Translations under genes and position numbers: made by a program
Notes under the pieces: model-generated
What the model was told of the DNA's origin: nothing
The model's database searches: none
Seen by the model: the letters and a program-made list of their open reading frames with translations, nothing else
Source of the DNA: Petrimonas sulfuriphila
Lineage (GTDB): Bacteria; Bacteroidota; Bacteroidia; Bacteroidales; Dysgonomonadaceae
NCBI RefSeq assembly: GCF_051201015.1
Contig: NZ_JBPEHI010000008.1
Direction: 5' to 3' (one strand)
Length of the DNA: 64,000 nucleotides
Shown here: positions 53,713 to 62,923 of the stretch, in pieces
Layout of the letters: every line of letters begins with the position of its first letter
Numbering within the stretch: the first letter of the stretch is position 1

Positions 53713-54246
53713 ATGATAACCAAGGATGAGGTCCTCAAAATAGGAAAGCTGCAAAAACCTTACGGAATAAAAGGTGAAATCTCACTCGTTTTCGATAAAC
53801 CGGCGTACACCGGTATCGATGCCGAATTTTATTTCCTGGATATTGACCGTATTTTTGTTCCTTTTCTTATCGAGGAAATCACGTTTATAACCGACACAGG
53901 CGCCCGGGTAAAATTTGAGGACGTGAACGATGAAACCGGCGCTGCCAGGTTTGCTAACCTGCACGTTTTCTTGCTTCGCAAACAGGTGCCTGAGAATCTG
54001 GATGAAGAGAACCCGGAGTGGGACTTTTTTATCGGTTACCGGGTTATCGACCAGCATAACCGTGATCTTGGTACCATTGAAGGCGTGGATGCGGCAACCC
54101 TGAATGTTCTTTTTATTGTGAAGCAAGCAAACGAAGAATACCTTATCCCCGCCACAGACGATTTTATCACCCGGGTAAACGACGAACAAAAGATAATCTG
54201 TATGAATCTACCCGAAGGATTGATAGATACTGGGAGTAACCTGTAA
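53713..54246 (+). CDS. rimM: Ribosome maturation factor RimM
   Basis: RimM assists 16S rRNA processing and 30S head assembly. The 177-residue protein has the N-terminal beta-barrel (EVLKIGKLQKPYGIKGEISL) and the C-terminal PRC barrel with YRVIDQHNRDLGTIEGVD and VKQANEEYLIPATDDFI. Length and order are normal. It follows DUF4290 by 3 bases and precedes dxr, which has its own promoter. Confidence 0.93.
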   Translation: MITKDEVLKIGKLQKPYGIKGEISLVFDKPAYTGIDAEFYFLDIDRIFVPFLIEEITFITDTGARVKFEDVNDETGAARFANLHVFLLRKQVPENLDEENPEWDFFIGYRVIDQHNRDLGTIEGVDAATLNVLFIVKQANEEYLIPATDDFITRVNDEQKIICMNLPEGLIDTGSNL

Positions 54247-54258
54247 ATTCCAAATTGA

Positions 54259-54289
54259 TTGTAAGGGTCCCTGTTTTTTTTTATCTTTG
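54259..54289 (+). promoter_or_regulatory. Promoter for dxr
   Basis: TTG at 54259-54261 and TATCTTTG at 54282-54289 are 20 bases apart, an exact Bacteroidetes pair. The dxr ATG at 54317 is 28 bases downstream, which excludes the upstream start at 54287. Confidence 0.65.
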
Positions 54290-54316
54290 CACATCTCTTT
54301 GCAACTGCTGCACTTA

Positions 54317-55507
54317 ATGAATGATCAAAAGCGAAAAATAGCTGTTTTAGGCTCCACAGGCTCCATCGGTACTCAAGCGTTGGATGTTATTTCACGGTAT
54401 CCTGACCGTTTTGAAGCTTATGCATTGGTAGCCAATAATCAGGTAGACCGCCTGTTGGAACAGGTTCGACGATTCAAGCCCGAAGTGGTGGTAATTGCCA
54501 ATGAAAGCAAGTATGCCGCGTTGAAGGAGGCGCTTTCCGACCTGCCGGTAAAAGTCTGGGCCGGAGCCGAGGCAATTGAACAAGTGGTTCAGAATACTGA
54601 AATCGATATCGTGTTGACGGCCATGGTTGGTTTCTCCGGGTTGAAACCCACAATTTCTGCCCTAAAGGCACGAAAAACTATCGCACTGGCAAACAAGGAG
54701 ACACTGGTTATCGCCGGTGAACTGATAACAAGACTGGCTCTGAAAAACAGAGCAGCCATTTTACCCGTCGATTCGGAACATTCGGCTATCTTTCAATGCC
54801 TGAATGGAGAAGGAAGCAACGAAATAGAAAAAATCTTGCTGACAGCGTCGGGTGGCCCTTTCCGGAACTTTTCGATGAGTCAGCTGCAGCAGGTGACCAG
54901 AGAACAGGCCCTTCATCATCCTAACTGGAACATGGGCGCAAAAGTAACTATCGACTCCTCTACGCTGATGAACAAGGGGTTGGAAATGATTGAAGCCAGG
55001 TGGCTTTTTGATGTAAACCCTTCCCGGATAGAGATTATAGTCCACCCGCAATCCATCATCCATTCCATGGTTCAGTTCAAGGACAGATCGATCATGGCAC
55101 AACTCAGTTTGCCCGATATGCGGATGCCTATCCAATATGCTTTCTCTTATCCCGAAAGAATTCCATCGGACGTAAAGCCGGTTAATTTCTTTGAACTTTC
55201 CACGCTGACTTTCGAAAAGCCCGATACAAATAGATTCCGCAACTTGGGCCTCGCTTACGAATCTATTGAAAAGGGAGGCAATATGCCTTGCATCATGAAT
55301 GCCGCAAACGAGATAGCGGTGGAATTGTTTCTGCAGGAGAAAATTGGTTTTCTGCAAATGAGTGAGCTTATTGAACAAACACTGACAAAAACTGTTTTTA
55401 TCCAGAATCCTTCGTTGGAAGATTACATACAGACCGATACCGAGGCCCGGGAGATTGCGCTTGAAACGGCTAAAAGACTATTAGGTGGCAAAATTTTCGG
55501 GTTCTGA
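54317..55507 (+). CDS. dxr: 1-deoxy-D-xylulose 5-phosphate reductoisomerase
   Basis: Dxr makes 2-C-methylerythritol 4-phosphate, the second step of the MEP isoprenoid pathway. From ATG 54317 the protein is 396 residues. KIAVLGSTGSIGTQALDVIS is the NADPH site, ALANKETLVIAGELI, ILPVDSEHSAIFQCL and LTASGGPFR are active-site blocks and MNKGLEMIEARWLF is the metal-binding region. rseP follows after a 47-base gap; this dxr-rseP order is common. Confidence 0.96.
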   Translation: MNDQKRKIAVLGSTGSIGTQALDVISRYPDRFEAYALVANNQVDRLLEQVRRFKPEVVVIANESKYAALKEALSDLPVKVWAGAEAIEQVVQNTEIDIVLTAMVGFSGLKPTISALKARKTIALANKETLVIAGELITRLALKNRAAILPVDSEHSAIFQCLNGEGSNEIEKILLTASGGPFRNFSMSQLQQVTREQALHHPNWNMGAKVTIDSSTLMNKGLEMIEARWLFDVNPSRIEIIVHPQSIIHSMVQFKDRSIMAQLSLPDMRMPIQYAFSYPERIPSDVKPVNFFELSTLTFEKPDTNRFRNLGLAYESIEKGGNMPCIMNAANEIAVELFLQEKIGFLQMSELIEQTLTKTVFIQNPSLEDYIQTDTEAREIALETAKRLLGGKIFGF

Positions 55508-55554
55508 TTTTTAATTTACAAGAATATAAACTATATTTTAGCTGAGATAATTTA

Positions 55555-56877
55555 ATGGAGACTTTTTTAATTAAAGCGTTACAACTGATACTGAGCTTGT
55601 CTATTCTCGTTGTTATTCACGAATTTGGACATTTTATTTTTGCACGAGTTTTCAAAATTCGCGTAGAGAAATTCTATCTTTTCTTTGATCCGTGGTTTGC
55701 CCTGTTCAGGTATAAACCCAGAAACAGTGAAACGGAATACGGTGTAGGATGGTTGCCATTGGGTGGCTATGTGAAAATTTCGGGAATGATAGACGAGTCT
55801 ATGGATAAAGAACAAATGGCTCAACCCGTTCAACCGTGGGAATTTCGTGCAAAATCAACCTGGCAGAGGCTTTTGGTGATGATTGGAGGTGTTTTGTTCA
55901 ACATTATCCTGGCGTTTTTCATTTACTCGATGATCGTTTTCAGGTGGGGAGATTCATACATCCCGATGAGTAAGGTTAAATCGGGAATGGAGTTTAGTGA
56001 AACTGCCGAAAGAGCCGGCTTTAGAGACGGTGATGTCCTTTTGTATGCTGACGGAAAGGAAATCATTGACCGGGCAGGAATCGTTGATAATTTTGCTGCT
56101 CAGGTCATCGATGCCCAAACCGTCACGGTCCTGAGAAGCGGCCAGGAAATAAATATACCGATGCCGGCTGATTTTGTTCAACAGCTTATGCGCGACAAGA
56201 AAGGTTTTGCAGGATACAAAGATGATGTGCCGACCGTAGTGGAGAAGGTGCAGAAAGGTTCCGAGGCAGAAAAGATCGGGCTTATGAAAGGCGACAGCTT
56301 GGTGGGGGTGAACAGTGTATTAACACCTACTTTTCAGGATTTCAGAAGTGAACTCCAAAAAAATAAAGGCCTCCGGATCTCAATTGATTTCTATCGCGAG
56401 GGTGTGCTTCAAACCGCTTCGGCCCAGTTGGATACAACAGCTGTGTTGGGATTTAATATTGCATCTTATCTGGTAACGGATCACTATACCTTTTTTGCTT
56501 CATTCCCGGCAGGGGTGAAGTATGGCATACGCACATTAAAGGGATACGTCTCCCAATTCAAGCATATATTCACTAAAGAAGGAGCATCGTCACTGGGCGG
56601 TTTCGGCACTATCGGAAATCTTTTTCCTGCAAAATGGAACTGGTATTCGTTTTGGATGATGACGGCCTTTCTTTCGGTAATTTTGGCGTTTATGAACATT
56701 CTTCCCATTCCCGGGTTGGATGGAGGGCACGTCCTCTTTCTACTCGTTGAAGCTATTTCTGGAAGAAAACCAAGTGATAAATTCCTGGAGTATGCACAGA
56801 TTGCCGGTATGTTCCTGCTTATAGGGCTGGTCTTGTATGCCAACGGGATGGATATTGTGAGGGCGATATTTAAATAA
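55555..56877 (+). CDS. rseP: RIP metalloprotease RseP (site-2 protease)
   Basis: RseP cuts membrane proteins such as anti-sigma factors inside the membrane. The 440-residue protein has the zinc motif VIHEFGHFIFA (HEFGH 22-26) in its first helix, two PDZ domains (about 130-215 and 218-300, the second with VEKVQKGSEAEKIGLMKGD) and the LDG motif NILPIPGLDGGHVLF (the third ligand Asp) near the C-terminus. All active residues are present. The two ECF sigma factors in this window are possible indirect targets, but no link is shown. Confidence 0.95.
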   Translation: METFLIKALQLILSLSILVVIHEFGHFIFARVFKIRVEKFYLFFDPWFALFRYKPRNSETEYGVGWLPLGGYVKISGMIDESMDKEQMAQPVQPWEFRAKSTWQRLLVMIGGVLFNIILAFFIYSMIVFRWGDSYIPMSKVKSGMEFSETAERAGFRDGDVLLYADGKEIIDRAGIVDNFAAQVIDAQTVTVLRSGQEINIPMPADFVQQLMRDKKGFAGYKDDVPTVVEKVQKGSEAEKIGLMKGDSLVGVNSVLTPTFQDFRSELQKNKGLRISIDFYREGVLQTASAQLDTTAVLGFNIASYLVTDHYTFFASFPAGVKYGIRTLKGYVSQFKHIFTKEGASSLGGFGTIGNLFPAKWNWYSFWMMTAFLSVILAFMNILPIPGLDGGHVLFLLVEAISGRKPSDKFLEYAQIAGMFLLIGLVLYANGMDIVRAIFK

Positions 56878-56916
56878 TTTATAACGTACAATGGGAGAAG
56901 TTGTTCGGGCTTTTTA

Positions 56917-56942
56917 ACCCGTAACCCGTAACTCATAACCCG
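56917..56942 (+). repeat. Short 7-base tandem repeat before metF
   Basis: ACCCGTA (56917-56923), ACCCGTA (56924-56930), ACTCATA (56931-56937) and ACCCG (56938-56942) form three and a half imperfect copies between rseP and metF, ending 5 bases before the metF ATG. Confidence 0.6.
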
Positions 56943-56947
56943 AAAAA

Positions 56948-57898
56948 ATGAAAATTTCAGATCTTATACATCAGACTTCGAAACCGGTGTTTTCTTTTGA
57001 ACTGCTCCCGCCGTTGAAAGGAAACAGCATCAAACAGGTTTTTAATACGATTGACCGGTTGAAAGAGTTTGGGCCGAAGTACATCAACATAACTACTCAC
57101 CACAGCGAAAATACTTACAAGGAAGACGAAAACGGCATTATCCGGAAAGTGAATGTAAGAAAGCGTCCGGGCTCTGTTGCCATTGCCGCGGCCATTCAGA
57201 ATAAATACGGTATTCGGGCGGTACCGCACATTATCTCACAGGGCTTTTCAAAAGAAGAAACGGAGTATGCGTTGATTGACCTTTCATTCCTGGGCGTTAC
57301 TGACCTGTTGCTGTTGCGCGGTGACACCAAAAAATTGGATGCCGACCAGCGAAAAATGGATTGTCACTCTTACGCAACAGGATTACAGGAGCAGGTGAAT
57401 AATTTTAACAACGGGATTGCCTTGGACGGCTCTACGTTCCCGGCGCCCGAAACTCCGTTTACCTATGGGATGGCATGTTATCCCGAGAAACACGAAGAGT
57501 CACCCAACATGGAGTCGGAGATCTATTATACTAAAATGAAAGCTCAGAATGGCGCTGACTATCTTGTGACGCAGATGTTTTTCGATAATCAAAAGTACTT
57601 TGATTTTGTCGATCGTTGCCGCGCCGAAGGAATTACTATTCCCATCGTTCCGGGTATAAAGCCCATTCATTTAAAAAATCAGCTGAATGTCCTTCCCAAG
57701 ATATTCAGGACAGAAATTCCCGAAGACCTGGAGCATGAACTGCGCAAATGCAAGACCGATGCCGATGCCGTAGAGGTAGGAGTGGAGTGGTGCCTTTTGC
57801 AAAGCAGGGAGTTGGTGCAGCGGGGTGTGCCCGGAATCCACTTTTATGCTTTGGGGGCAACAGAAAGTATTTACCGGGTAGCCCGGGAGGTGTATTGA
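56948..57898 (+). CDS. metF: Methylenetetrahydrofolate reductase
   Basis: MetF reduces methylenetetrahydrofolate to methyltetrahydrofolate for methionine synthesis. The 316-residue flavoprotein has PVFSFELLPPLKGNSI, YINITTHHSENTYKED, VPHIISQGFSKEETEYALID, LLLRGDTKKLDADQ and GADYLVTQMFFDNQKYFDFV, all family blocks. It is a TIM-barrel FAD enzyme. It converges with the phosphate transporter gene, with a 4-base gap between the stops. Confidence 0.96.
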   Translation: MKISDLIHQTSKPVFSFELLPPLKGNSIKQVFNTIDRLKEFGPKYINITTHHSENTYKEDENGIIRKVNVRKRPGSVAIAAAIQNKYGIRAVPHIISQGFSKEETEYALIDLSFLGVTDLLLLRGDTKKLDADQRKMDCHSYATGLQEQVNNFNNGIALDGSTFPAPETPFTYGMACYPEKHEESPNMESEIYYTKMKAQNGADYLVTQMFFDNQKYFDFVDRCRAEGITIPIVPGIKPIHLKNQLNVLPKIFRTEIPEDLEHELRKCKTDADAVEVGVEWCLLQSRELVQRGVPGIHFYALGATESIYRVAREVY

Positions 57899-57902
57899 TG
57901 TA

Positions 57903-58934
57903 CTAGAAATAGAGAAACTTTCCTGCCGTAAAATAAACTGTGGCGGCAATCAGTGCGCTGACGGGAATAGTTAATATCCATGCAACAAGTAGTTTCCGGG
58001 TAACCCCCCAGCGGACAGCTGATAGGCGTTTTACCGAACCAACACCAATGATTGCACCTGTGATGGTGTGGGTAGTACTTACGGGAATTTTTAGGAACTC
58101 GGTGAGGTACAGTGTGAATGCCCCGGCAGTTTCCGCAACAACTCCTTCAAAAGGAGTTACTTTGGTGATGCGTGTTCCCATAGTCTTGACAATCTTCCAA
58201 CCACCGGACATCGTGCCCAACGAGATGGCAAAGAAGCAGGAGAATGCTACCCAGTTGGGTAAATCGCTGATGGACTCAATTCCGAATCCTATTTCAGGGT
58301 GCTGGATGTGGGTGGCGATTAATGCGGCGGCGATGATGCCCATTACTTTTTGAGAGTCGTTCAGCCCGTGGCCGATACTGAACAGGGCAGATGATACGAG
58401 CTGGAAATGCTTAAACCAGGTATTCGCCTTGTGCGGATTCGCACGCTTTACAGACCATTGCAAGACGATGGTAAGAATCATGGCTACCAGCATCCCTACC
58501 AGGGGCGCAATGAAAATAAAGGAAGCAATCTTCACAATCACGGAAACCTTGATGACCGAAAAACTGGCCCATTTTGCAATGGCCGCGCCGGCAAACCCTC
58601 CAATCAATGTATGCGAAGAGGACGAAGGAATCCCAAGCCACCAGGTCAGCAAATTCCACGTAATGGCTGCCACTAACCCGGAAAAAATAATGGGAAGAGT
58701 GATGAATTCGGCAATCACGGTTTTTGAAACGGTGTCGGCAATCCCGAAGCCACCGATGAGGTATTTGGCAATGAAGAAAGCGACAAAGTTAAACATGGCT
58801 GCCCACAGAACGGCTTGAAAGGGAGTCAGCACCTTGGTGGAAACGATGGTGGCAATGGAGTTGGCCGCATCGTGAAAGCCATTTATAAAATCAAAAATAA
58901 GCGCTAAGGAAATAATAACGATCAATAACGTCAT
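57903..58934 (-). CDS. Inorganic phosphate transporter, PiT family
   Basis: The 343-residue membrane protein has about ten helices and the duplicated PiT signature: DFINGFHDAANSIATIVSTK at the N-terminus and SIGHGLNDSQKVMGIIAAAL in the second half. LGIPSSSSHTLIGGFAGA and IPVSTTHTITGAIIGVG are the paired serine-rich loops. It imports phosphate with protons or sodium. It follows the DUF47 gene by 57 bases, the usual Pit accessory pairing. Confidence 0.94.
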   Translation of the reverse strand: MTLLIVIISLALIFDFINGFHDAANSIATIVSTKVLTPFQAVLWAAMFNFVAFFIAKYLIGGFGIADTVSKTVIAEFITLPIIFSGLVAAITWNLLTWWLGIPSSSSHTLIGGFAGAAIAKWASFSVIKVSVIVKIASFIFIAPLVGMLVAMILTIVLQWSVKRANPHKANTWFKHFQLVSSALFSIGHGLNDSQKVMGIIAAALIATHIQHPEIGFGIESISDLPNWVAFSCFFAISLGTMSGGWKIVKTMGTRITKVTPFEGVVAETAGAFTLYLTEFLKIPVSTTHTITGAIIGVGSVKRLSAVRWGVTRKLLVAWILTIPVSALIAATVYFTAGKFLYF

Positions 58935-58991
58935 ACGGATTATTATAAGTTAAGATAAAATAGAATGAAAAACAGCCAGGTAATAACTCTT

Positions 58992-59639
58992 TTACGCGTA
59001 TTTTACGATAATCGTTTTTATAATCTTCCCTACGCCTTCAGCTGCATCAGTGGCTTTTTCAAGCTCAAACATGATTTCTTTCTTTTTTATCAACTCGATG
59101 CTCTCTTTTTGATTTTCAAATAAGTCGATAAGGAAGTGTTCATAAACATCATCAGCCCTGTTTTCAATAAGATGTAGTTCCCGGCAATAATCCGATACTC
59201 TTTTTCTACTTTTCTTCAGGACATCCAATTCATTTACGGCTTTTTCTATCTGGGCAGATGCTTCTATAATCAGTTCGACCATATCTTTGGCTGCAGCCGG
59301 CATCTCTTTGGGATTATACAAAAAAACTTTTTTGGCAGCGCTGTTGATATAATCTGTGACATCGTCCATTTTGGTTGCCAGGTTATGAATATCTTCACGA
59401 TCAAAGGGTGTGATAAAAGTAGCATTCAGTTCATCAAAAATTTTGTTGGAAAGGGTGTCCCCTTTGCGTTCCTCCTCTTTTATTTTTTTGTAGTAATCTG
59501 CAGCATTAGCGTGATTGCCTTTTTCCACAAACTCCAACATTAAATAAGATGCTGATTTTATCACTTCTACTATCCCCTTCAAAAGTGGAAAGAACTTGGG
59601 CTCCTTTGGGGTGAACTTACTAAAAAATGAATTATTCAT
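58992..59639 (-). CDS. DUF47 family phosphate transport accessory protein (PhoU-like)
   Basis: This 215-residue all-helical protein matches the DUF47/PitA-accessory family: NHANAADYYKKIKEEERKGD, FITPFDREDIHNLATKMDDV and YINSAAKKVFLY. The ExxxD-type metal-binding repeats of the PhoU fold fall in these helices. It is cotranscribed with the PiT gene downstream and probably controls it. Confidence 0.9.
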   Translation of the reverse strand: MNNSFFSKFTPKEPKFFPLLKGIVEVIKSASYLMLEFVEKGNHANAADYYKKIKEEERKGDTLSNKIFDELNATFITPFDREDIHNLATKMDDVTDYINSAAKKVFLYNPKEMPAAAKDMVELIIEASAQIEKAVNELDVLKKSRKRVSDYCRELHLIENRADDVYEHFLIDLFENQKESIELIKKKEIMFELEKATDAAEGVGKIIKTIIVKYA

Positions 59640-60006
59640 TGTCCTTTTGTATCTATAAATTTCAGAAAACGGTCGCGGAACAGGCGCAGATTTTTCTGAT
59701 CAACGCGAGCCTACAAGCAAAAAATCACGCAAAATTACTTCATTTTTTTAATTTTGAGTTAAGAAATTGTTTTGGATTTTAAATTTCTTCAAAATAACCC
59801 GCTACTATGTGCGAATTGAAAATCCAAATCCATCAAAAAGTACGCATGAAACAAAAAATAAGTATAAAGCATGGCATGACAAAAATTAAAACAGTTTATA
59901 CGATGAGGATAAAAATACAACAATCCGTTAACGGACAATTAAAAGGCTTGCAGAAAGGGGTACAAAACGTTTTTTTGACACGCTTTTCAGTTTCGCTCTT
60001 TTTCAT
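59640..60006. other. Intergenic stretch between the DUF47 gene and holB
   Basis: The gap is AT-rich and holds only a 70-codon frame (59807-60019) whose translation is rich in Lys, Gln and Ile and matches no family I know; it runs into the holB promoter. I see no structured RNA. Confidence 0.5.
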
Positions 60007-60014
60007 TACTTTTG
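60007..60014 (+). promoter_or_regulatory. -7 element for holB
   Basis: TACTTTTG, an exact TAnnTTTG match, lies 22 bases before the holB ATG at 60037. A -33 TTG was not found at the expected distance. Confidence 0.5.
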
Positions 60015-60036
60015 TATAATCAAGAACGGAGGATAC

Positions 60037-61149
60037 ATGTATTTTCGTAACATCATAGGGCTTCACGATGTTAAAAAACATCTGACCGATTCCGTGCAGC
60101 GCGGCTTTATTCCGCATGCCCGGTTGTTTCATGGTCCGGAAGGTGTGGGAAAACTGCCGTTGGCCATTGCTTATGCCAGATACCTGAACTGCGAAGACAG
60201 AACGTTGGAAGATTCCTGTGGTAAATGTGCATCGTGTCACAAATTCGATAAACTGATGCACCCCGATCTGCACTTCGTGTTTCCGGTGGTAAAATCGAAA
60301 GTTAGCGATGAATATTTGCCCGAGTGGCGTGAGTTTTTGAGTGGACAGACTTATTTCAACCTGAACGATTGGCTCAACTTCATAAATGCCGAGAATGCAC
60401 AGGGCATTATTTACTCAAAGGAGAGCGATGAGATTATACGCAAACTGAGCCTGAAGGTTTACGAGGCCCTATATAAGATAATGATTGTATGGTTGCCTGA
60501 AAAGATGCACGATGCATGTGCCAACAAGTTGCTGAAAATGATTGAAGAACCACCCGAAAAAACTGTTTTCCTGCTGGTTTCAGAAGACTTGGACCATGTA
60601 CTGCCCACTATTCAGTCGCGTTGCCAACCGTTGAACATCCGGGCAGTAGAGCCGGATGAGATGGTGGCCTCTATCCGGTCGGTTTATGGTTTACAGGAAG
60701 AAGAGGCAAAGTATGTGACGCATATCGCCAACGGGAGTTTTTCAAAAGCCGTGAGTATTATTCAGTCTGCTGACGACAATAAATATTTTTTTTCATTGTT
60801 TAAGGAGATGATGCGCTCTTCGGTATCGAGGAACATTAAAGCGATAAAATCGGTTGCGGGTGAAATGGCTTCTATGGGCAGGGAAATGCAGAAAAGCTAT
60901 TTGCTGTACAGCCTGCGTCTGTTTCGGGAGTTCTTCATAAGTAACTTCAATGAACCCGACATGATTTATCTCAGCGAGGAAGAAAAAGAATTTGGTGAAC
61001 GTTTTGCGCCTTTTATCAACGAAGGAAACATCCAATCGTTTAACGATGAGTTTCAGCTTGCCTACCGGCAAATAGAGCAAAACGGAAATGCCAAAATTAT
61101 TTTTTTAGATTTATGTTTAAAAGGTACAATGCTTTTAAAAAATAAGTAA
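60037..61149 (+). CDS. holB: DNA polymerase III delta-prime subunit
   Basis: HolB is part of the clamp loader. The 370-residue AAA+ protein has HARLFHGPEGVGKLPLAIAY (Walker A-like, with Leu in place of the usual Ser/Thr, as in non-ATPase delta-prime subunits) and a four-Cys zinc site: NCEDR then SCGKCASCHK. KMIEEPPEKTVFLLVSEDLD and QSRCQPLNIR (sensor 1 and SRC-type motif) follow. The C-terminal helical domain is present. It is followed by ricT across an inverted repeat. Confidence 0.88.
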   Translation: MYFRNIIGLHDVKKHLTDSVQRGFIPHARLFHGPEGVGKLPLAIAYARYLNCEDRTLEDSCGKCASCHKFDKLMHPDLHFVFPVVKSKVSDEYLPEWREFLSGQTYFNLNDWLNFINAENAQGIIYSKESDEIIRKLSLKVYEALYKIMIVWLPEKMHDACANKLLKMIEEPPEKTVFLLVSEDLDHVLPTIQSRCQPLNIRAVEPDEMVASIRSVYGLQEEEAKYVTHIANGSFSKAVSIIQSADDNKYFFSLFKEMMRSSVSRNIKAIKSVAGEMASMGREMQKSYLLYSLRLFREFFISNFNEPDMIYLSEEEKEFGERFAPFINEGNIQSFNDEFQLAYRQIEQNGNAKIIFLDLCLKGTMLLKNK

Positions 61150-61207
61150 TTCAATATTCCACGGAGCGAGTAACGCGAACGAAGTGAGCGGGCAACAATT
61201 GAATTAC
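61146..61207. repeat. Inverted repeat between holB and ricT
   Basis: GTAATTCAAT (61146-61155, overlapping the holB stop) and ATTGAATTAC (61198-61207) are perfect inverted copies. The interior is rich in GCGAG/GAGCG words and includes GAGCGGGCAA (61186-61195), shared with 43073-43082. It could be a REP-like element or a terminator-type hairpin. Confidence 0.5.
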
Positions 61208-61254
61208 ACGCAGTTAAATAACGTTTGCCCTTAGACAATATCAATGTATATATT

Positions 61255-62460
61255 ATGGACAGAGAAAAATTATCAGATAGATTAGCGGACATTGTCCCTG
61301 AAAGAATAACGACTGTACGAAACAGTGGTTCTTGCAAGGGATGTCCCAAACATTCCACTAAACTTCATGTTTATGATTGGTTGCACGATTTCCCCGAAAT
61401 GCAGGAACTGACCAATATGGTAGAAGTTCAGTTTAAAAATACCCGGAAAGGATATTACATAAACAGCAACAATATCGATTTGAAAAAGGGCGATGTTGTG
61501 GCCGTTGAAGCTTCTCCCGGTCACGATATCGGAACGGTAACACTTACCGGAAAGCTGGTGGAGGCACAGATGCGTAAAAACAACTATCGAGAAGATGGCA
61601 ATAGTGGCCCGAGACGGGTTTACCGGTTAGTGCGTCCGGCAGATATGGAAAAGTATGAGCTGGCTAAAGCTAAAGAACAACCTACCATGATTCGTTCCAG
61701 AGAGCTGGCAGAGAGTCTTGGCTTGAATATGAAAATTGGAGACGTTGAATATCAGGGGGATGGAAGTAAGGCCATTTTTTACTATATTGCTGATGAACGC
61801 GTGGACTTTCGCCAATTAATCAAAGATTTTGCTGCGGAATTCAGGGTAAAGATTGAGATGAAGCAAATTGGCGCGCGCCAGGAAGCCGGAAGGATAGGGG
61901 GAGTTGGACCTTGTGGACGCGAGTTATGTTGTAGCAGTTGGATGTCAAGTTTTGTATCGGTATCTACTTCAGCTGCCCGGTACCAGGATATCTCCTTTAA
62001 CCCACAAAAACTCGCGGGACAATGTGGAAAATTGAAATGCTGTATGAATTATGAAGTGGATGCATACGTGGAAGCCAGCAGAAGGTTACCGTCGCGTGAG
62101 ATTGTGCTGCAGACCAAAGACAGTGATTATTTTCACTTCAAGACCGATATTTTATCGGGTCAGATCACGTATTCCACGGATAAGAATAATCCGATAAACT
62201 TGGAGACAATATCAAAAGAGAGAGTATTTCAAATTATTGAGTGGAATAAAAAAGGGAAAAAACCTTCAAAGTTAGTGTCTGAAACTGAGTCCGGTGAAAC
62301 AAAAGAAGAAACTATCCAGAACGATTTACTGGGAGATCAGAGTATTACCCGTTTTGATAAAAAGGATGATGGAAGTACTTCTAAAAGGAGAAAACCAAGG
62401 AGGGGTAGACAGGACAACAGAAACAGGAAAGGAAAACCGCCTAAACAAAATGAGGAGTAA
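61255..62460 (+). CDS. ricT: PSP1/RicT family regulatory iron-sulfur protein
   Basis: The protein of about 401 residues from ATG 61255 has the PSP1 domain (about 75-260) with the Cys clusters GPCGRELCCSSW and CGKLKCCMNYE, which in the B. subtilis RicT (YaaT) complex bind iron-sulfur clusters and affect RNase Y-dependent mRNA maturation. An extra CKGCPKH sits near residue 27. The C-terminal 60 residues are a basic, disordered tail (KRRKPRRGRQDNRNRKGKPP). Its last 11 bases overlap gldH. The function in Bacteroidetes is inferred by family. Confidence 0.88.
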   Translation: MDREKLSDRLADIVPERITTVRNSGSCKGCPKHSTKLHVYDWLHDFPEMQELTNMVEVQFKNTRKGYYINSNNIDLKKGDVVAVEASPGHDIGTVTLTGKLVEAQMRKNNYREDGNSGPRRVYRLVRPADMEKYELAKAKEQPTMIRSRELAESLGLNMKIGDVEYQGDGSKAIFYYIADERVDFRQLIKDFAAEFRVKIEMKQIGARQEAGRIGGVGPCGRELCCSSWMSSFVSVSTSAARYQDISFNPQKLAGQCGKLKCCMNYEVDAYVEASRRLPSREIVLQTKDSDYFHFKTDILSGQITYSTDKNNPINLETISKERVFQIIEWNKKGKKPSKLVSETESGETKEETIQNDLLGDQSITRFDKKDDGSTSKRRKPRRGRQDNRNRKGKPPKQNEE

Positions 62461-62914
62461 GCTGTTTGTTGGTTTTTTAGTTGTTTTTGCTTGCTTATCT
62501 TCGTGTGACGAAGGAGAGGTTTATTATCGTTTTCATCCGATCAAAAACAGCAGCTGGAGCAAGCAGGCCACAGCTAATTTTTTAATCGACTCGCTTTCCG
62601 TTGATCCGGATAAACGATACGATATCGTGTTGGAGATCGTTAACAACAACCGGTATCCTTACCAGAACATCTGGTTGCTCGTTCAACAGAACATAACAGA
62701 TACTACATTTGTTGGCGACACTGTCGAGATAACACTGGCTGATCCTCAAGGAAAATGGCTGGGAAAAGGTACTGCGGGGCTTTATCAGCTGTCTGTTCCC
62801 TACAAAACATCCGTAGCTCTGGATTCCGCACGTGCTTATCTTATCCGCATCCGTCAGGTGATGAAAGACAATCCCATTAAGGGTATTGAGAAAGTGGGGG
62901 TGTTGGTAAAATAA
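62450..62914 (+). CDS. gldH: GldH family lipoprotein
   Basis: From ATG 62450 the protein is 154 residues with a lipoprotein signal (VVFACLSSC). YYRFHPIKNSSWSKQATANF and NRYPYQNIWLLVQQNI are typical of GldH, first described as a gliding-motility lipoprotein in Flavobacterium and kept in many non-gliding Bacteroidetes. Its start overlaps ricT by 11 bases, so the two are translationally linked. Its role here is unlikely to be gliding, since no other gld gene is in the window. Confidence 0.88.
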   Translation: MRSKLFVGFLVVFACLSSCDEGEVYYRFHPIKNSSWSKQATANFLIDSLSVDPDKRYDIVLEIVNNNRYPYQNIWLLVQQNITDTTFVGDTVEITLADPQGKWLGKGTAGLYQLSVPYKTSVALDSARAYLIRIRQVMKDNPIKGIEKVGVLVK

Positions 62915-62923
62915 GTGTATGGC

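Noticed and set aside
56878..56947. SAM riboswitch before metF
   Set aside because: The gap is only 70 bases, made mostly of the heptamer repeat, and no riboswitch-like stems are visible.
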